Shown: positions 45,333 to 54,510 of the stretch, one piece after another
How the letters are laid out: each line of letters opens with the position of its first letter
How positions within the stretch are numbered: position 1 is the first letter of the stretch
Assembly: GCF_001556045.1 (NCBI RefSeq)
Contig: NZ_LSIC01000101.1
Span: 1 to 64,000 of the forward strand
Source: Bradyrhizobium sp. CCH5-F6
GTDB taxonomy: Bacteria > Pseudomonadota > Alphaproteobacteria > Rhizobiales > Xanthobacteraceae
Length of the DNA stretch: 64,000 nt
Direction: 5' to 3'
The notes under the pieces: model-generated
Databases searched by the model: none
What the model was told of the DNA's origin: nothing
The model's input: only the letters and a program-made list of their open reading frames with translations
Position numbers and translations under genes: made by a program

Positions 45333-46895
45333 ATGGCCCCCGTGAACAAGTCCGACAAGGACCGCGTCATCATTTTCGACACCACGTTGCGCGACGGCGA
45401 GCAGTGCCCCGGCGCGACCATGACCTTCGAGGAGAAGCTCGAGGTCGCCGAGCTGCTGGACGACATGGGCGTCGACGTCATCGAGGCCGGTTTCCCGATC
45501 ACCTCCGAGGGCGACTTCCAGGCGGTCAGCGAGATCGCCCGCCGCTCCAAGAACGCCGTCATCGCCGGGCTGTCGCGTGCCCATCCGGCCGACATCGACC
45601 GCTGCGCCGAAGCCGTGAAGTTCGCCAAGCGCGGCCGCGTCCACACCGTGATCGCGACCTCGCCGCTGCACATGCGCGTGAAGCTGAACAAGACGCCGGA
45701 GCAGGTGATCGAGACCTCGGTCGCCATGGTCGCGCGCGCCCGCAACCAGATCGACGACGTCGAATGGTCGGCGGAAGACGGCACCCGCAGCGAGATGGAC
45801 TTCCTGTGCCGCATCGTCGAGGCCGTGATCAAGGCCGGCGCCACCACCGTGAACATCCCCGACACGGTCGGCTACACGGTGCCGGAGGAATACACCCACT
45901 TCATGAAGACGCTGATCGAGCGCGTGCCGAACTCCGACAAGGCGGTGTTCTCGGTGCACTGCCATAACGACCTCGGCATGGCTGTGGCGAATTCGCTGGC
46001 CGGCATCGTCGGCGGCGCGCGCCAGGTCGAGTGCACCATCAACGGCATCGGCGAGCGTGCCGGCAACGCTGCGCTCGAAGAGATCGTGATGGCGATCAAC
46101 GTGCGCAACGACAAATTCCCGTACTGGAACAAGATCGACACCACGCAGCTGACCCGCGCCTCGAAGGTGGTGTCGGCGGCGACCTCGTTTCCCGTCCAGT
46201 ACAACAAGGCGATCGTCGGCCGCAACGCGTTCGCGCATGAGAGCGGCATCCACCAGGACGGCGTGCTCAAGGACGCCTCCACCTACGAGATCATGCGGCC
46301 GGAGATGGTCGGCCTGAAGCAGTCCTCGCTGGTGCTCGGCAAGCATTCCGGCCGCCACGCCTTCGTGCACAAGCTGGAGGAGATGGGCTACAAGCTCGGC
46401 CCGAACCAGCTGGAAGATGCGTTCACGCGGATGAAGGCGCTCGCCGACCGCAAGAAGGACATCTACGACGAGGACATCGAGGCGCTGGTCGACGAGGAGA
46501 TGGCGGCCTCGCACGACCGCATCAAGCTGACCTCGCTGACCGTGATCGCCGGCACTCATGGTCCGCAGCGCGCGACCATGAAGCTCGACGTCGACGGCCA
46601 GATCAAGATCGAGGAGGCCGAGGGCAACGGACCGGTCGATGCCGTGTTCAACTGCATCAAGCGCCTCGTGCCGCACGAGGCCAAGCTCGAGCTCTACCAG
46701 GTCCACGCCGTGACCGAGGGCACCGACGCGCAGGCGGAAGTGTCCGTGCGGCTGGCCCAGGACGGCCGCTCGATGACGGCGCGCGCGGCCGATCCGGATA
46801 CGCTGGTCGCCTCCGCCAAAGCCTATCTCGGTGCGCTGAACAAGATCGTCATGAAGCGCCAGCGCGATACGGTGACGACGGCTGCTGCGAGCTGA
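45333..46895 (+). CDS. leuA: 2-isopropylmalate synthase
   Basis: First committed enzyme of leucine synthesis: 2-oxoisovalerate plus acetyl-CoA gives 2-isopropylmalate. 520 residues, full length. The TIM-barrel domain carries DTTLRDGEQCPGATMTFEEK near the N-terminus, metal ligands in H209-C-H-N-D and NGIGERAGNAALEE, and the linker GKHSGRHAF. The C-terminal LeuA regulatory domain (about 390-510) is present, so leucine feedback inhibition is expected. It sits alone between the two giant repeat genes, behind a leader peptide and before a strong terminator. Confidence 0.96.
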   Translation: MAPVNKSDKDRVIIFDTTLRDGEQCPGATMTFEEKLEVAELLDDMGVDVIEAGFPITSEGDFQAVSEIARRSKNAVIAGLSRAHPADIDRCAEAVKFAKRGRVHTVIATSPLHMRVKLNKTPEQVIETSVAMVARARNQIDDVEWSAEDGTRSEMDFLCRIVEAVIKAGATTVNIPDTVGYTVPEEYTHFMKTLIERVPNSDKAVFSVHCHNDLGMAVANSLAGIVGGARQVECTINGIGERAGNAALEEIVMAINVRNDKFPYWNKIDTTQLTRASKVVSAATSFPVQYNKAIVGRNAFAHESGIHQDGVLKDASTYEIMRPEMVGLKQSSLVLGKHSGRHAFVHKLEEMGYKLGPNQLEDAFTRMKALADRKKDIYDEDIEALVDEEMAASHDRIKLTSLTVIAGTHGPQRATMKLDVDGQIKIEEAEGNGPVDAVFNCIKRLVPHEAKLELYQVHAVTEGTDAQAEVSVRLAQDGRSMTARAADPDTLVASAKAYLGALNKIVMKRQRDTVTTAAAS

Positions 46896-46922
46896 CCGCG
46901 TTCGGTCAAGGCTGAATCTGCG

Positions 46923-46952
46923 AAAACGCGGCGCCCCCGGCGCCGCGTTTTT
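46923..46952 (+). terminator. Rho-independent terminator of leuA
   Basis: Perfect 10-bp stem ACGCGGCGCC/GGCGCCGCGT (46926-46935 with 46939-46948), loop CCC, preceded by AAA and followed by TTTTT. It starts 28 bases after the leuA stop. Confidence 0.92.
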
Positions 46953-47001
46953 CTTCGGCCGCGAGCGCGTCATGTGAAGGTGCGCCGCAACAATTGTGTT
47001 A

Positions 47002-47031
47002 TTAACATGTCATGTTAACATTCCATTAACC
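47002..47031. promoter_or_regulatory. Palindrome and CtrA-type box before the second giant gene
   Basis: TTAACATG-T-CATGTTAA (47002-47018) is a perfect 17-bp palindrome. Overlapping it, TTAA-CATTCCA-TTAACC (47015-47031) matches the CtrA consensus TTAA-N7-TTAAC exactly. The site is about 36 bases upstream of the start at 47067. The surrounding 46985-47031 stretch is AT-rich. Confidence 0.55.
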
Positions 47032-47066
47032 GGCAGCGTCGCTCCCCCGCTGCTGGAGAATTTGAA

Positions 47067-50000
47067 ATGGCCTTGACTGCTGGTTCCATCGCCTTCACCG
47101 GATTCAACGGCGACGGCAACGACAATCTGTCCTTCGTTGCGTTGACCGACATTCCGCAGGGCACGGTGATCAACTTCACCGACAGCAACTGGAACGGCAG
47201 CAGCTTCGCCTCGGGCAGCAGCTCGGAAAGCACGATCGCCTGGACCGCGACGACCGCAATTCCCGCCGGCACCGTCATCGACATCAACAACGTCGGCAAG
47301 GGCACGTTTGGCGCCAGCGCCGGCTCCGTCACCTTCACGAATGCAAACAATACGGGTCTGTCGAACGACAGCGAGGTGGTCTACGCCTATGTCGGCTCCG
47401 CCAGCGCGCCGACCTTCCTCGCCGCGATCTCCAATGTCGGCTATGCGACCTCCGACGGCACCCTGACCGGCACCGGCCTCGTGGCCGGCCAGACGGCCGT
47501 CAGCTTCACCGGCGGCCTCGACATCGTCGGCTATAACGGGCCCCGCTCGGGCCTGACGAGCTTTGCGGACTATCTCGCCGCGATCGGCGACACCGCCAAC
47601 TGGCAGACCCAGAACGGCAGCGGCGACCAGAGCGCGGACGGCACCGCGCCGAACGCGCCGTTCCCGACCACCGCATTCACCGTTGTGCCCCCCGCCGCGC
47701 AGTCGATCTCGTTCTCGCCGTCCAGCGTGTCGGTGACCGAGGGTGACAGCGGCACCAAGATCATGACCTTCACCGTCGTGCGCAGCGGCGGCACCACAGG
47801 CACCATCAGCTTCTCCGGCAGTTTCGCCGCCGGCACCACCAATGCCGCGGACTTCGGCGGCGCGCTGCCGAACCCGACGTTCGCCGGCAGCCTCGCAGAC
47901 GGCGTGAATTCGGCGACCGTCACCATCACGATCTCCGGCGACGCCGTTGCGGAGTCCGATGAAAGCTTCACCCTGACGTTGACCAGCGCCAGCAATCCCG
48001 GTGCCACCGTCACGATCGGCACCGCGACCGCGACCGGCACCATCCTCAACGACGATGGCACGCTGGTCTCCGGCAACTCCTCCAATCCGGTCACGCTGGC
48101 CAACAACGATCATCTCACCGTGCTCGCCGGCGCGACGCTGTCGGGCTCGACCCCGGTGACCTGGATCGGCGGCAGCACCGCGCCCGGCGCGCTGGTCGAC
48201 AATTTCGGCACCATCAGCGGCAGCAGCCGGGCCATCTACACCAGCGGCTCGACCAGCGGCAGCTTCACAATCAACAATGAGGCGGGCGCGACCATCACGG
48301 CGATCAAGGACGCAGTGAAGATCTCGAACCTGGTCTCGGGCACCACCGGCACGCTCACCATCACCAACGAGGGCACGATCTCCTCGACCGGAACCGGCGG
48401 CAATGCCGGCCAGGCGCTCGATCTCGACGACGTCAATTCGAGCGACGTGCAGACCATCATCACCAACGCAGCTGGCGCTGTCATCTCGGCGGCCGATGCC
48501 GACGCGGTCCGGGCCGGCGCCAACGCCACCATTTACAATTACGGGCTGATCGTCAGCCACAACGCCTCCGCATCCTCGTCCGGCAACGACGCGATCGACT
48601 TCCAGTCGGTCAATGGCGGAGGTGTGATTTACAATTATGCCGGCGGCATCATCGACGGCGCGCGCCACGGCATCACCGGCGACCAGCCGATCACCGTCAG
48701 CAACGACGGCACGATCACCGGCGAAGCCGGGGCCGGCATCAACATGGACAGCGCCCCGGACACCACCACGACGGTGACCAATCACGGCACCATCGCCGGC
48801 ACGTCGGTCGGCGGCGCCGATGCCGACGGCATCGACGTCGACGGTCTCGTCTGGATCGACAATTTCGGCACCATCGAGGCGGTCGGCCTCGTCGACGCCG
48901 CCAACGGCCTCAACGAGGCGCTCGCGATCGGCGGCGGCTTCGTCCACAACGAGGTCGGCGGCCTGATCGTCAGCGACCAGCGCGCGATCACGGTGGACGA
49001 CAGCGACGACGGCGACGCCTTCGGCGTCATGACGATCATCAACGACGGCACGATCCGCGGCAACAACGGCGAGGCGATCTCGATCGTCGGCACGTTCGGC
49101 GACAGCCTCACCAACTCGGCGACCGGCAAGATCATCGGCGGCATCTTCACCGATGGCGGCGACGACACGCTGAGCAATGACGGCACCATCACCGCGCTGC
49201 ACGGCTCGGCGGTCAATCTCGGCGACGGCGACGACCTGCTGATCAATCGTGGGACGATCACCGGCGCGGTCCAGACCGGCGCGGGCGATGACGAGATCAT
49301 CACCACCAGCACCGGAATCTTCGACGGTGCGGTCTCGATGGGCGACGGCGACGACAAGCTCGGCAATTCCGGCAAGATCACCGGGACGGTCGACATGGGG
49401 GCTGGCGACGACGTCGTGAACCTCTATATCGGCACCAACGTCACCGGGACGATACAGCTCGGGACCGGCAACGACCGGCTCACCGCCGACATGTATCAGA
49501 GCCAGGGCTTCACGGTGGATGCCGGGGACGGCGACGACCTCGTGACGACGAGCTTCGGCAACGACGTGATTCACGGCGGCGTCGGCAACGACACGATCTA
49601 TGCCAGCGAGGGCGACGATGAGGTCTTCGGCGACGACGGCGACGACCTCCTGGTCGGCGAGGCCGGTTCCGACCTGCTCGACGGCGGCGCGGGCAACGAC
49701 CGTATCCTCGCCGGCGCGGGCGACACCGTGCTCGGCGGCGCGGGCGACGACACGATCGAGCTTACGGCCTATCGCGGCACGCCCGCTTCGATCGACGGCG
49801 GCGACGGCAACGATACGCTGGTGCTCACCGACACCGGCACCGGCGCGCTGCTCGGCACGGTCGTCCATGTCGAGAAGCTCGACGTCCAGAGCGGCATCTG
49901 GCGCATCAAGGATGCCGCCGGCTATTCCGAGATCGATGTCCAGAGCGGCGCGGGCGTCGTCCTCGAAGGCTCGGCCGACGGGATGGTGGTGGCCGCAGGC

Positions 50001-51200
50001 GCCGTGCTGTCGGTTTATGGCTCGGCCGCGAACTCGGTGATCTCAGGCACTCAGTACATCCAGGTCGGAGGCTCGGCGGACGGCACCACGATCAAGACCG
50101 GTGGTGAGCAGGACATCTATGGCGGCGGAGTCGCCTCCAATACCGCTGTGGACGGCGGCACCCAAACGGTGTTCGGCTTGGCGATCGGGACCACGATCGC
50201 GAATGGCGGGCTCCAGCACATCCACAACAACGTCTTCTCGACCATCGTGAATGACGGCGGCGAACAGAACGTCTATATCGATGGCAGCGCGACCGGAACA
50301 ACCATCAATGCCGGCGGCCTCCAGATCGACTGGGGATTCACCATCACCACGACGATCAGCGGCGGCCACCAGTTCGTGTTCGGGTCCGCGACCCTGACGA
50401 CGATCAATTCGGGCGTGCAGACCGTCCAGAGCGGCGGAACGGCCAGCGAGACGACGATCCATGGCGGCGAGCAGGACGTCTATTCGGGCGGGACCGCGAT
50501 CAACACCACGATGGACGGCGGCAGCCAAGCGGTCTACGGCAGCGTGACACAGACCATCATCGGTAACGGCGCCATCCAGTATCTCCACGGCAGCGCCTCG
50601 CTCACCACCGTCAATGCCGGCAGCCAGCAGAATGTTTATGCCGACGGCTTCGCGACCGGCACCACGATCAATGCCGGCGGCTACCAGCTCGACTGGGGCA
50701 CAGCCAGCGGCACCATCGTCAACGGCGGCGAGCAGTATGTCTTCGGCAGCGCGACCGGCACGACGGTTCTGGCCGGCGCGCAGCACGTGCAGTCCGGTGG
50801 CAGTGCGGACGACACCACGATCGGTGCCGGCGCACTCGCCTATGTGCATGCGGGCGGCACGATCGACGACGTCGTCTTCGCCGGCGGCAACGCCTCGCTG
50901 GTGCTCGATCAGGCCTCGAGCTTCATCGGCACCATCTCCGGCTGGCAGGATCATGACAGCATCGTTCTCGGTGACATCCTGTTCAGCGACGGCGTCACCT
51001 CGCTGGCCTATGCGGCGAACGGCGACAACAGCGGCGGCACACTGACCGTATCGGACGGCACGCATACCGCGACGCTGAACCTGCTCGGGCAATATAGCGC
51101 CGCCGATTTCGCGTTGTCGTCGGACGGCCATGGCGGCACGCTGATCAGCGATCCCGGTGTGGTTCAGCAGAGCCAGCTCGCAGCGACGCTGCACGGCTGA
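47067..51200 (+). CDS. Giant Calx-beta/RTX-like/AIDA-repeat surface protein, likely type I-secreted
   Basis: Protein of 1377 residues, paralogue of the 39766 gene product. Same N-terminal domain (GSIAFTGFNGDGNDNLSFVA), one Calx-beta domain (about 210-330), NxGTI-type beta-helix repeats (about 350-800), then RTX-like calcium-binding nonapeptides (about 820-900; GGVGNDTIYASEGDDE, LDGGAGNDRILAGAGDT). About 15 AIDA-like repeats with GGEQDVYSGG and QYVFGSATGT follow (about 960-1270), then the shared C-terminus LLGQYSAADFALSSDGHGGT. No signal peptide or barrel; RTX motifs support type I secretion, though no secretion genes are nearby. Probable adhesin. Confidence 0.82.
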   Translation: MALTAGSIAFTGFNGDGNDNLSFVALTDIPQGTVINFTDSNWNGSSFASGSSSESTIAWTATTAIPAGTVIDINNVGKGTFGASAGSVTFTNANNTGLSNDSEVVYAYVGSASAPTFLAAISNVGYATSDGTLTGTGLVAGQTAVSFTGGLDIVGYNGPRSGLTSFADYLAAIGDTANWQTQNGSGDQSADGTAPNAPFPTTAFTVVPPAAQSISFSPSSVSVTEGDSGTKIMTFTVVRSGGTTGTISFSGSFAAGTTNAADFGGALPNPTFAGSLADGVNSATVTITISGDAVAESDESFTLTLTSASNPGATVTIGTATATGTILNDDGTLVSGNSSNPVTLANNDHLTVLAGATLSGSTPVTWIGGSTAPGALVDNFGTISGSSRAIYTSGSTSGSFTINNEAGATITAIKDAVKISNLVSGTTGTLTITNEGTISSTGTGGNAGQALDLDDVNSSDVQTIITNAAGAVISAADADAVRAGANATIYNYGLIVSHNASASSSGNDAIDFQSVNGGGVIYNYAGGIIDGARHGITGDQPITVSNDGTITGEAGAGINMDSAPDTTTTVTNHGTIAGTSVGGADADGIDVDGLVWIDNFGTIEAVGLVDAANGLNEALAIGGGFVHNEVGGLIVSDQRAITVDDSDDGDAFGVMTIINDGTIRGNNGEAISIVGTFGDSLTNSATGKIIGGIFTDGGDDTLSNDGTITALHGSAVNLGDGDDLLINRGTITGAVQTGAGDDEIITTSTGIFDGAVSMGDGDDKLGNSGKITGTVDMGAGDDVVNLYIGTNVTGTIQLGTGNDRLTADMYQSQGFTVDAGDGDDLVTTSFGNDVIHGGVGNDTIYASEGDDEVFGDDGDDLLVGEAGSDLLDGGAGNDRILAGAGDTVLGGAGDDTIELTAYRGTPASIDGGDGNDTLVLTDTGTGALLGTVVHVEKLDVQSGIWRIKDAAGYSEIDVQSGAGVVLEGSADGMVVAAGAVLSVYGSAANSVISGTQYIQVGGSADGTTIKTGGEQDIYGGGVASNTAVDGGTQTVFGLAIGTTIANGGLQHIHNNVFSTIVNDGGEQNVYIDGSATGTTINAGGLQIDWGFTITTTISGGHQFVFGSATLTTINSGVQTVQSGGTASETTIHGGEQDVYSGGTAINTTMDGGSQAVYGSVTQTIIGNGAIQYLHGSASLTTVNAGSQQNVYADGFATGTTINAGGYQLDWGTASGTIVNGGEQYVFGSATGTTVLAGAQHVQSGGSADDTTIGAGALAYVHAGGTIDDVVFAGGNASLVLDQASSFIGTISGWQDHDSIVLGDILFSDGVTSLAYAANGDNSGGTLTVSDGTHTATLNLLGQYSAADFALSSDGHGGTLISDPGVVQQSQLAATLHG

Positions 51201-51378
51201 CGGTCCGCTGGGGGATGGCGGCCGTTCCGCCATGCCCAAGGCTTTTTGCTGCACGGCACAATATGCAAGTCGGCCCCTGCGAAGGGGCAATGGCGCCCCG
51301 GCCGACTTCGCGATAAAGCTTCCAAACAATCAAGCCGGGGCGGCCCGCCCGCGCCCGGCAAAACGTGCGGGAGGAAGC

Positions 51379-52380
51379 ATGCGGAAACTCATCTGGGCTG
51401 CGGCATCGATTGCAGCTCTGGCACTGGCCGGGCCGGCAATGGCCCAATCGCCCATCATCATCAAGTTCAGCCACGTCGTCGCCACCGACACGCCGAAAGG
51501 CAAGGGGGCGGAGAAGTTCAAGGAGCTTGCCGAGAAGTACACCGGCGGCAAGGTCAAGGTCGAAGTCTATCCGAACTCGACGCTCTACAAGGACAAGGAA
51601 GAGCTCGAGGCGCTCCAGCTCGGCAGCGTCCAGATGCTGGCGCCGTCCAACTCGAAATTCGGTCCGCTCGGCATCCGCGAGTTCGAGGTGTTCGATCTGC
51701 CCTACATCCTTCCCGACCTGAAGACGCTGCGGAAGGTGACGGAAGGCCCGCTCGGCACGAAGCTGCTCAAGCTGCTGGACGCCAAGGGCATCACCGGCCT
51801 TGCCTATTGGGACAACGGCTTCAAGCAGATGAGCGCCAACAAGAAGCTGGTGACGCCTGCCGACTACCAGGGCGTCAAATTCCGCATCCAGTCGTCGCGC
51901 GTGATCCAGGCCCAATTCAAGGCGCTCGGCTCGCTGCCGCAGGTGATGGCATTCTCGGAAGTCTACCAGGCGCTCCAGACTGGCGTCGTCGACGGTCAGG
52001 AGAACACCTGGTCGAACATCTATACCCAGAAGATGCACGAGGTGCAGAAGTACATCACCGAGACCAACCACGGCTACATCGGCTACGTCGTGATCGTGAA
52101 CAAGAAGTTCTGGGAAGATCTGCCGGCCGACATCCGCGACCAGCTCTCCAAGGCGATGAAGGAGGCGACCGCCTTCAGCAATGCGCAGTCGCAGAAGGAG
52201 AATGACGACGCGCTCGCCGAGATCAAGAAGAGCGGCAAGAGCGAGATCATCAAGCTCACGGCCGAGCAGGACGAGGCGATGCGCAAGGCGATGGAGCCGG
52301 TCTACAAGGATGCCGCAAGCCGCATCGGCCAGTCGCTGATCGACGAGTTCCAGAAGGAAGCGAAGAGCACGACGAACTGA
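51379..52380 (+). CDS. TRAP transporter substrate-binding protein, DctP family (orphan)
   Basis: Periplasmic DctP-type binding protein, 333 residues. Start ATG 51379 with GGGAGGAAG upstream. Signal peptide MRKLIWAAASIAALALAGPA ending AMAQ. The fold is typical: IIIKFSHVVATDTPKGKGAE, VYPNSTLYKDKEELEALQLG, and KFRIQSSRV with R169 at the position of the carboxylate-binding arginine. QALQTGVVDGQENTWSNIY is the usual signature. No DctQ or DctM permease gene flanks it, so partners must be elsewhere. A strong terminator follows. The ligand is likely a carboxylate. Confidence 0.87.
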   Translation: MRKLIWAAASIAALALAGPAMAQSPIIIKFSHVVATDTPKGKGAEKFKELAEKYTGGKVKVEVYPNSTLYKDKEELEALQLGSVQMLAPSNSKFGPLGIREFEVFDLPYILPDLKTLRKVTEGPLGTKLLKLLDAKGITGLAYWDNGFKQMSANKKLVTPADYQGVKFRIQSSRVIQAQFKALGSLPQVMAFSEVYQALQTGVVDGQENTWSNIYTQKMHEVQKYITETNHGYIGYVVIVNKKFWEDLPADIRDQLSKAMKEATAFSNAQSQKENDDALAEIKKSGKSEIIKLTAEQDEAMRKAMEPVYKDAASRIGQSLIDEFQKEAKSTTN

Positions 52381-52399
52381 TCCAGGCGGACGATGAAGG

Positions 52400-52433
52400 A
52401 AGGCTTCCGTGCAGTTGGCACGGAAGCCTTTTT
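52400..52433 (+). terminator. Rho-independent terminator after the TRAP binding protein
   Basis: Perfect 13-bp stem AAGGCTTCCGTGC/GCACGGAAGCCTT (52400-52412 with 52418-52430), 5-base loop, run of T at 52429-52433. It lies 20 bases after the stop codon. Confidence 0.93.
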
Positions 52434-52574
52434 GTTGCGAATGATTTCCGATTGCGGCTGGAGGTAAAATCGGCCGTTACATCTTCGTAACAACGCGCTC
52501 CCTGTCCAACTTGTAAGTTGCGCGTCAGCAGCGGCGCGCTCATCCTTCGGGACATCCTGCCGGAGGAGATCCCC

Positions 52575-53177
52575 ATGAGGAAGTTCACCATCGCCGCCAT
52601 CGCCGTGCTCAGCATCGCCGGCTCGAGCGCGGTCTACGCCCAATATCATCGCCCGTGGATGGAGCACGCCCGCCACATGCGCATGAACCCCGAGGACCGC
52701 GCCGCCTTCGTCGACGCGCGGATCGCCGCCGTCCACGCCGGGCTGAAGCTCAACGCCGATCAGGAGAAACTGTGGCCGCCGGTCGAGACCGCAGTGCGGG
52801 AATTCGCCAAGCTGCGCATCGATCGCGCCAATGCGCGGATGAATGCCGGCCCGGGCGATGCCGACAAGCCCGAGGATCCGATTGCCCGACTGCGCCAGCG
52901 CGCCGAGGACATGGGCGCCAGCTCCGCCGCCCTGAAGAAGATCGCCGATGCCGCCGATCCGCTCTACAAGACGCTGGACGAGGGCCAGAAGCGGCGCCTC
53001 GCCGTGCTGACCCGCCACCGCGGCCCGTTCGGCGGCGGCGAAGACGGCCCGCGGCACCGCCACCACTTCATGGAACGCGGCATGGACCGCATGATGGAAC
53101 GCGGCATGGACCATTTCCACCATGACCGTTTCGACCGTGACGGCGGCGAGGGCCGGGACCGCGAGGGCCGGCTCTGA
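52575..53177 (+). CDS. Spy/CpxP-like periplasmic LTXXQ-motif protein
   Basis: Periplasmic protein of 200 residues, ATG 52575 with GGAGGA upstream. Signal peptide MRKFTIAAIAVLSIAGSSAV ending YAQ. Two LTXXQ-type motifs are visible, L-NADQEKLW (59-66) and LDEGQKRRL (about 134-142), in a helical body, as in Spy/CpxP chaperones. The C-terminus is His/Met/Asp/Arg-rich (RHRHHFMERGMDRMMERGMD), suggesting metal binding. Related proteins respond to envelope or metal stress. Monocistronic. Confidence 0.8.
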   Translation: MRKFTIAAIAVLSIAGSSAVYAQYHRPWMEHARHMRMNPEDRAAFVDARIAAVHAGLKLNADQEKLWPPVETAVREFAKLRIDRANARMNAGPGDADKPEDPIARLRQRAEDMGASSAALKKIADAADPLYKTLDEGQKRRLAVLTRHRGPFGGGEDGPRHRHHFMERGMDRMMERGMDHFHHDRFDRDGGEGRDREGRL

Positions 53178-53344
53178 GCGGGCCCGGCTCCCGAGCCGTC
53201 AACCCTGGCGAAGCCGCTGGAATCCAGTGGCTTTTCGCCCATCCGGGCTTTTGGACGAAGCCTTGGAAAACTTCGGCCCGATCGCTTGCCATCCCCGGAT
53301 CGCTTTGCTAAACGACCGGCCTCGCAAGGCATTGACCGCCTTTC

Positions 53345-53420
<76 letters not shown>

Positions 53421-53424
53421 TCCC

Positions 53425-53450
53425 AAAGCCCTGCTGGTGCAGGGTTTTTT
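53425..53450 (+). terminator. Terminator of the tRNA-Lys transcript
   Basis: Stem CCCTGC/GCAGGG (53429-53434 with 53439-53444), loop TGGT, A-run before and TTTTTT after, starting 8 bases beyond the tRNA CCA end. Confidence 0.9.
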
Positions 53451-53562
53451 CATTTCAGGTCGCGGAACAAAACGCGTCTCGTGCGACGCTTTTCGTGGTC
53501 GGACGTCGCTCGGTGCGATCAGTTGACGTCTGTTCGTGGAATGTTCTTGGTGGTCGGCATGA

Positions 53563-53790
53563 CCCATCCGCCTCGTCAAAGACCGTGATTACTACGTTGA
53601 AGTTTGGAACGGCGCCGACGAGCACTGCATCCGGATCGAAGCGCTCGACAGCTTCGATGCGGCGGTGCGGCTGTTCAAGAAACTGACGAAGGGCGAGCCT
53701 GACATGCGCGTCGTGATGCGCCGGCGCGCGCACGTGTTCGATGTCTGGATACCGAAGCGGCTGCGAAGCGATCTGGATCGGAAGGCTTGA
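53563..53790 (+). pseudogene. Unidentified small gene without a start, possibly truncated
   Basis: An open frame of 75 codons between TGA 53560 and TGA 53788, containing KDRDYYVEVWNGADEHCIRI and FDAAVRLFKKLTKGEPDMRV. It looks like a real soluble small protein, but no ATG, GTG or TTG lies at its 5' end; the first Met is residue 41. The 5' end may have been lost with rearrangement beside the tRNA. Family not recognised. Confidence 0.4.
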
Positions 53791-53950
53791 TCCGATGCCC
53801 GGATGCCCGCGCGAATCTACTAGGATCGGAGAGTACGCACTGCTCGTTTAAATCCTGCATCGGGGAGGCTCGATCTTTCTGGAGAAAAAACCGAAGTAGC
53901 TGTCGCAGAAGGATGCCGCTCGTCTCTATGCGGGCGTACATGCCGCTGCC

Positions 53951-54154
53951 GTGGTCAACGTCGCCATTCTGACCGCGCTGTCGGAAACGCAGAGGGCAGC
54001 GATCATCAAGGCGCTGAAAACGGCAGTGGCGACCAAAATGTCGGAGCCTGATCTGCCGGCAGGGTTCGGCGAGGAGAACAAGCAGGTGTACAGGAACGCG
54101 CTGAGCGGCATCCTGCAGTTGTACATTGAAGCGGAAGAAGAGCGAGGCAGCTAG
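53951..54154 (+). CDS. Small hypothetical protein
   Basis: A 67-residue frame from GTG 53951 (MVNVAILTALSETQRAAIIK ... SGILQLYIEAEEERGS). The frame is open upstream to a TAG at about 53897 without an ATG, so the start is uncertain and the gene may be shortened. The protein is helical and soluble. It lies in the disturbed stretch between tRNA-Lys and the integrase remnant. No family recognised. Confidence 0.35.
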   Translation: MVNVAILTALSETQRAAIIKALKTAVATKMSEPDLPAGFGEENKQVYRNALSGILQLYIEAEEERGS

Positions 54155-54158
54155 CCCC

Positions 54159-54404
54159 TTATCCCGCCATCCCTTCTTTCCGGACCTGCAACACCAGCCG
54201 GTCAATCCCCGCATCGGCGCGATCGGGGTAGCGCGCGCGGTAGTGCTTCACGATGGTCTGCGCGCTCTTGTAGCTGTGGCCGGTGATGTCGCAGATCGTG
54301 AGCAAGTCGCAGCTGGCGCGATCGAGCAGCATGACGCAGGTGTCGCGGAGATCCTGGTCGTGCTTCTTGTCGGGCTGGCCGGTATTCTCGTTGATGAAGG
54401 CGAG
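54159..54404 (-). pseudogene. 3' remnant of a tyrosine recombinase (integrase)
   Basis: Minus-strand frame of 81 residues ending at TAA 54159-54161 and beginning directly after an in-frame TAG at 54405-54407, with no start codon. The sequence QDLRDTCVMLLDRASCDLLT, ICDITGHSYKSAQTIVKHYR and ARYPDRADAGIDRLVLQ matches the last third of phage-type integrases: box II arginine (DLRDT), the GH of the histidine box, and the Tyr of KHYRARYP. The catalytic N-terminal two thirds are gone. It lies 740 bases from tRNA-Lys, a common integration site, so it is a relic of an integrated element. Confidence 0.72.
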
Positions 54405-54510
54405 CTAAACCGCCAGATCAGATTTAGGTTTCTTGAGAACGCTGTCCGCAGCTGACGACCGCGACGGGGTGCGCGCGGATACGCTGTCATCCGACGATCG
54501 TAAGACTCTT

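Noticed and set aside
51215..51248. Terminator after the second giant gene (ATGGCGG/CCGCCAT stem)
   Set aside because: The T-run starts ten bases after the stem, too far for a standard rho-independent terminator; left uncalled.
47010..51329. Long minus-strand open frames (952 and 428 codons) antisense to the second giant gene
   Set aside because: Same explanation: shadows of a biased repetitive sense frame, with low-complexity Ala/Asp/Arg-rich products.
53421..54510. Second copy of the tRNA-Lys 3' end as an attachment site
   Set aside because: Looked for the T-arm and acceptor sequence (GGTTCGAGCCCTGG, TGCGCCCACCA) downstream and did not see it in the window.
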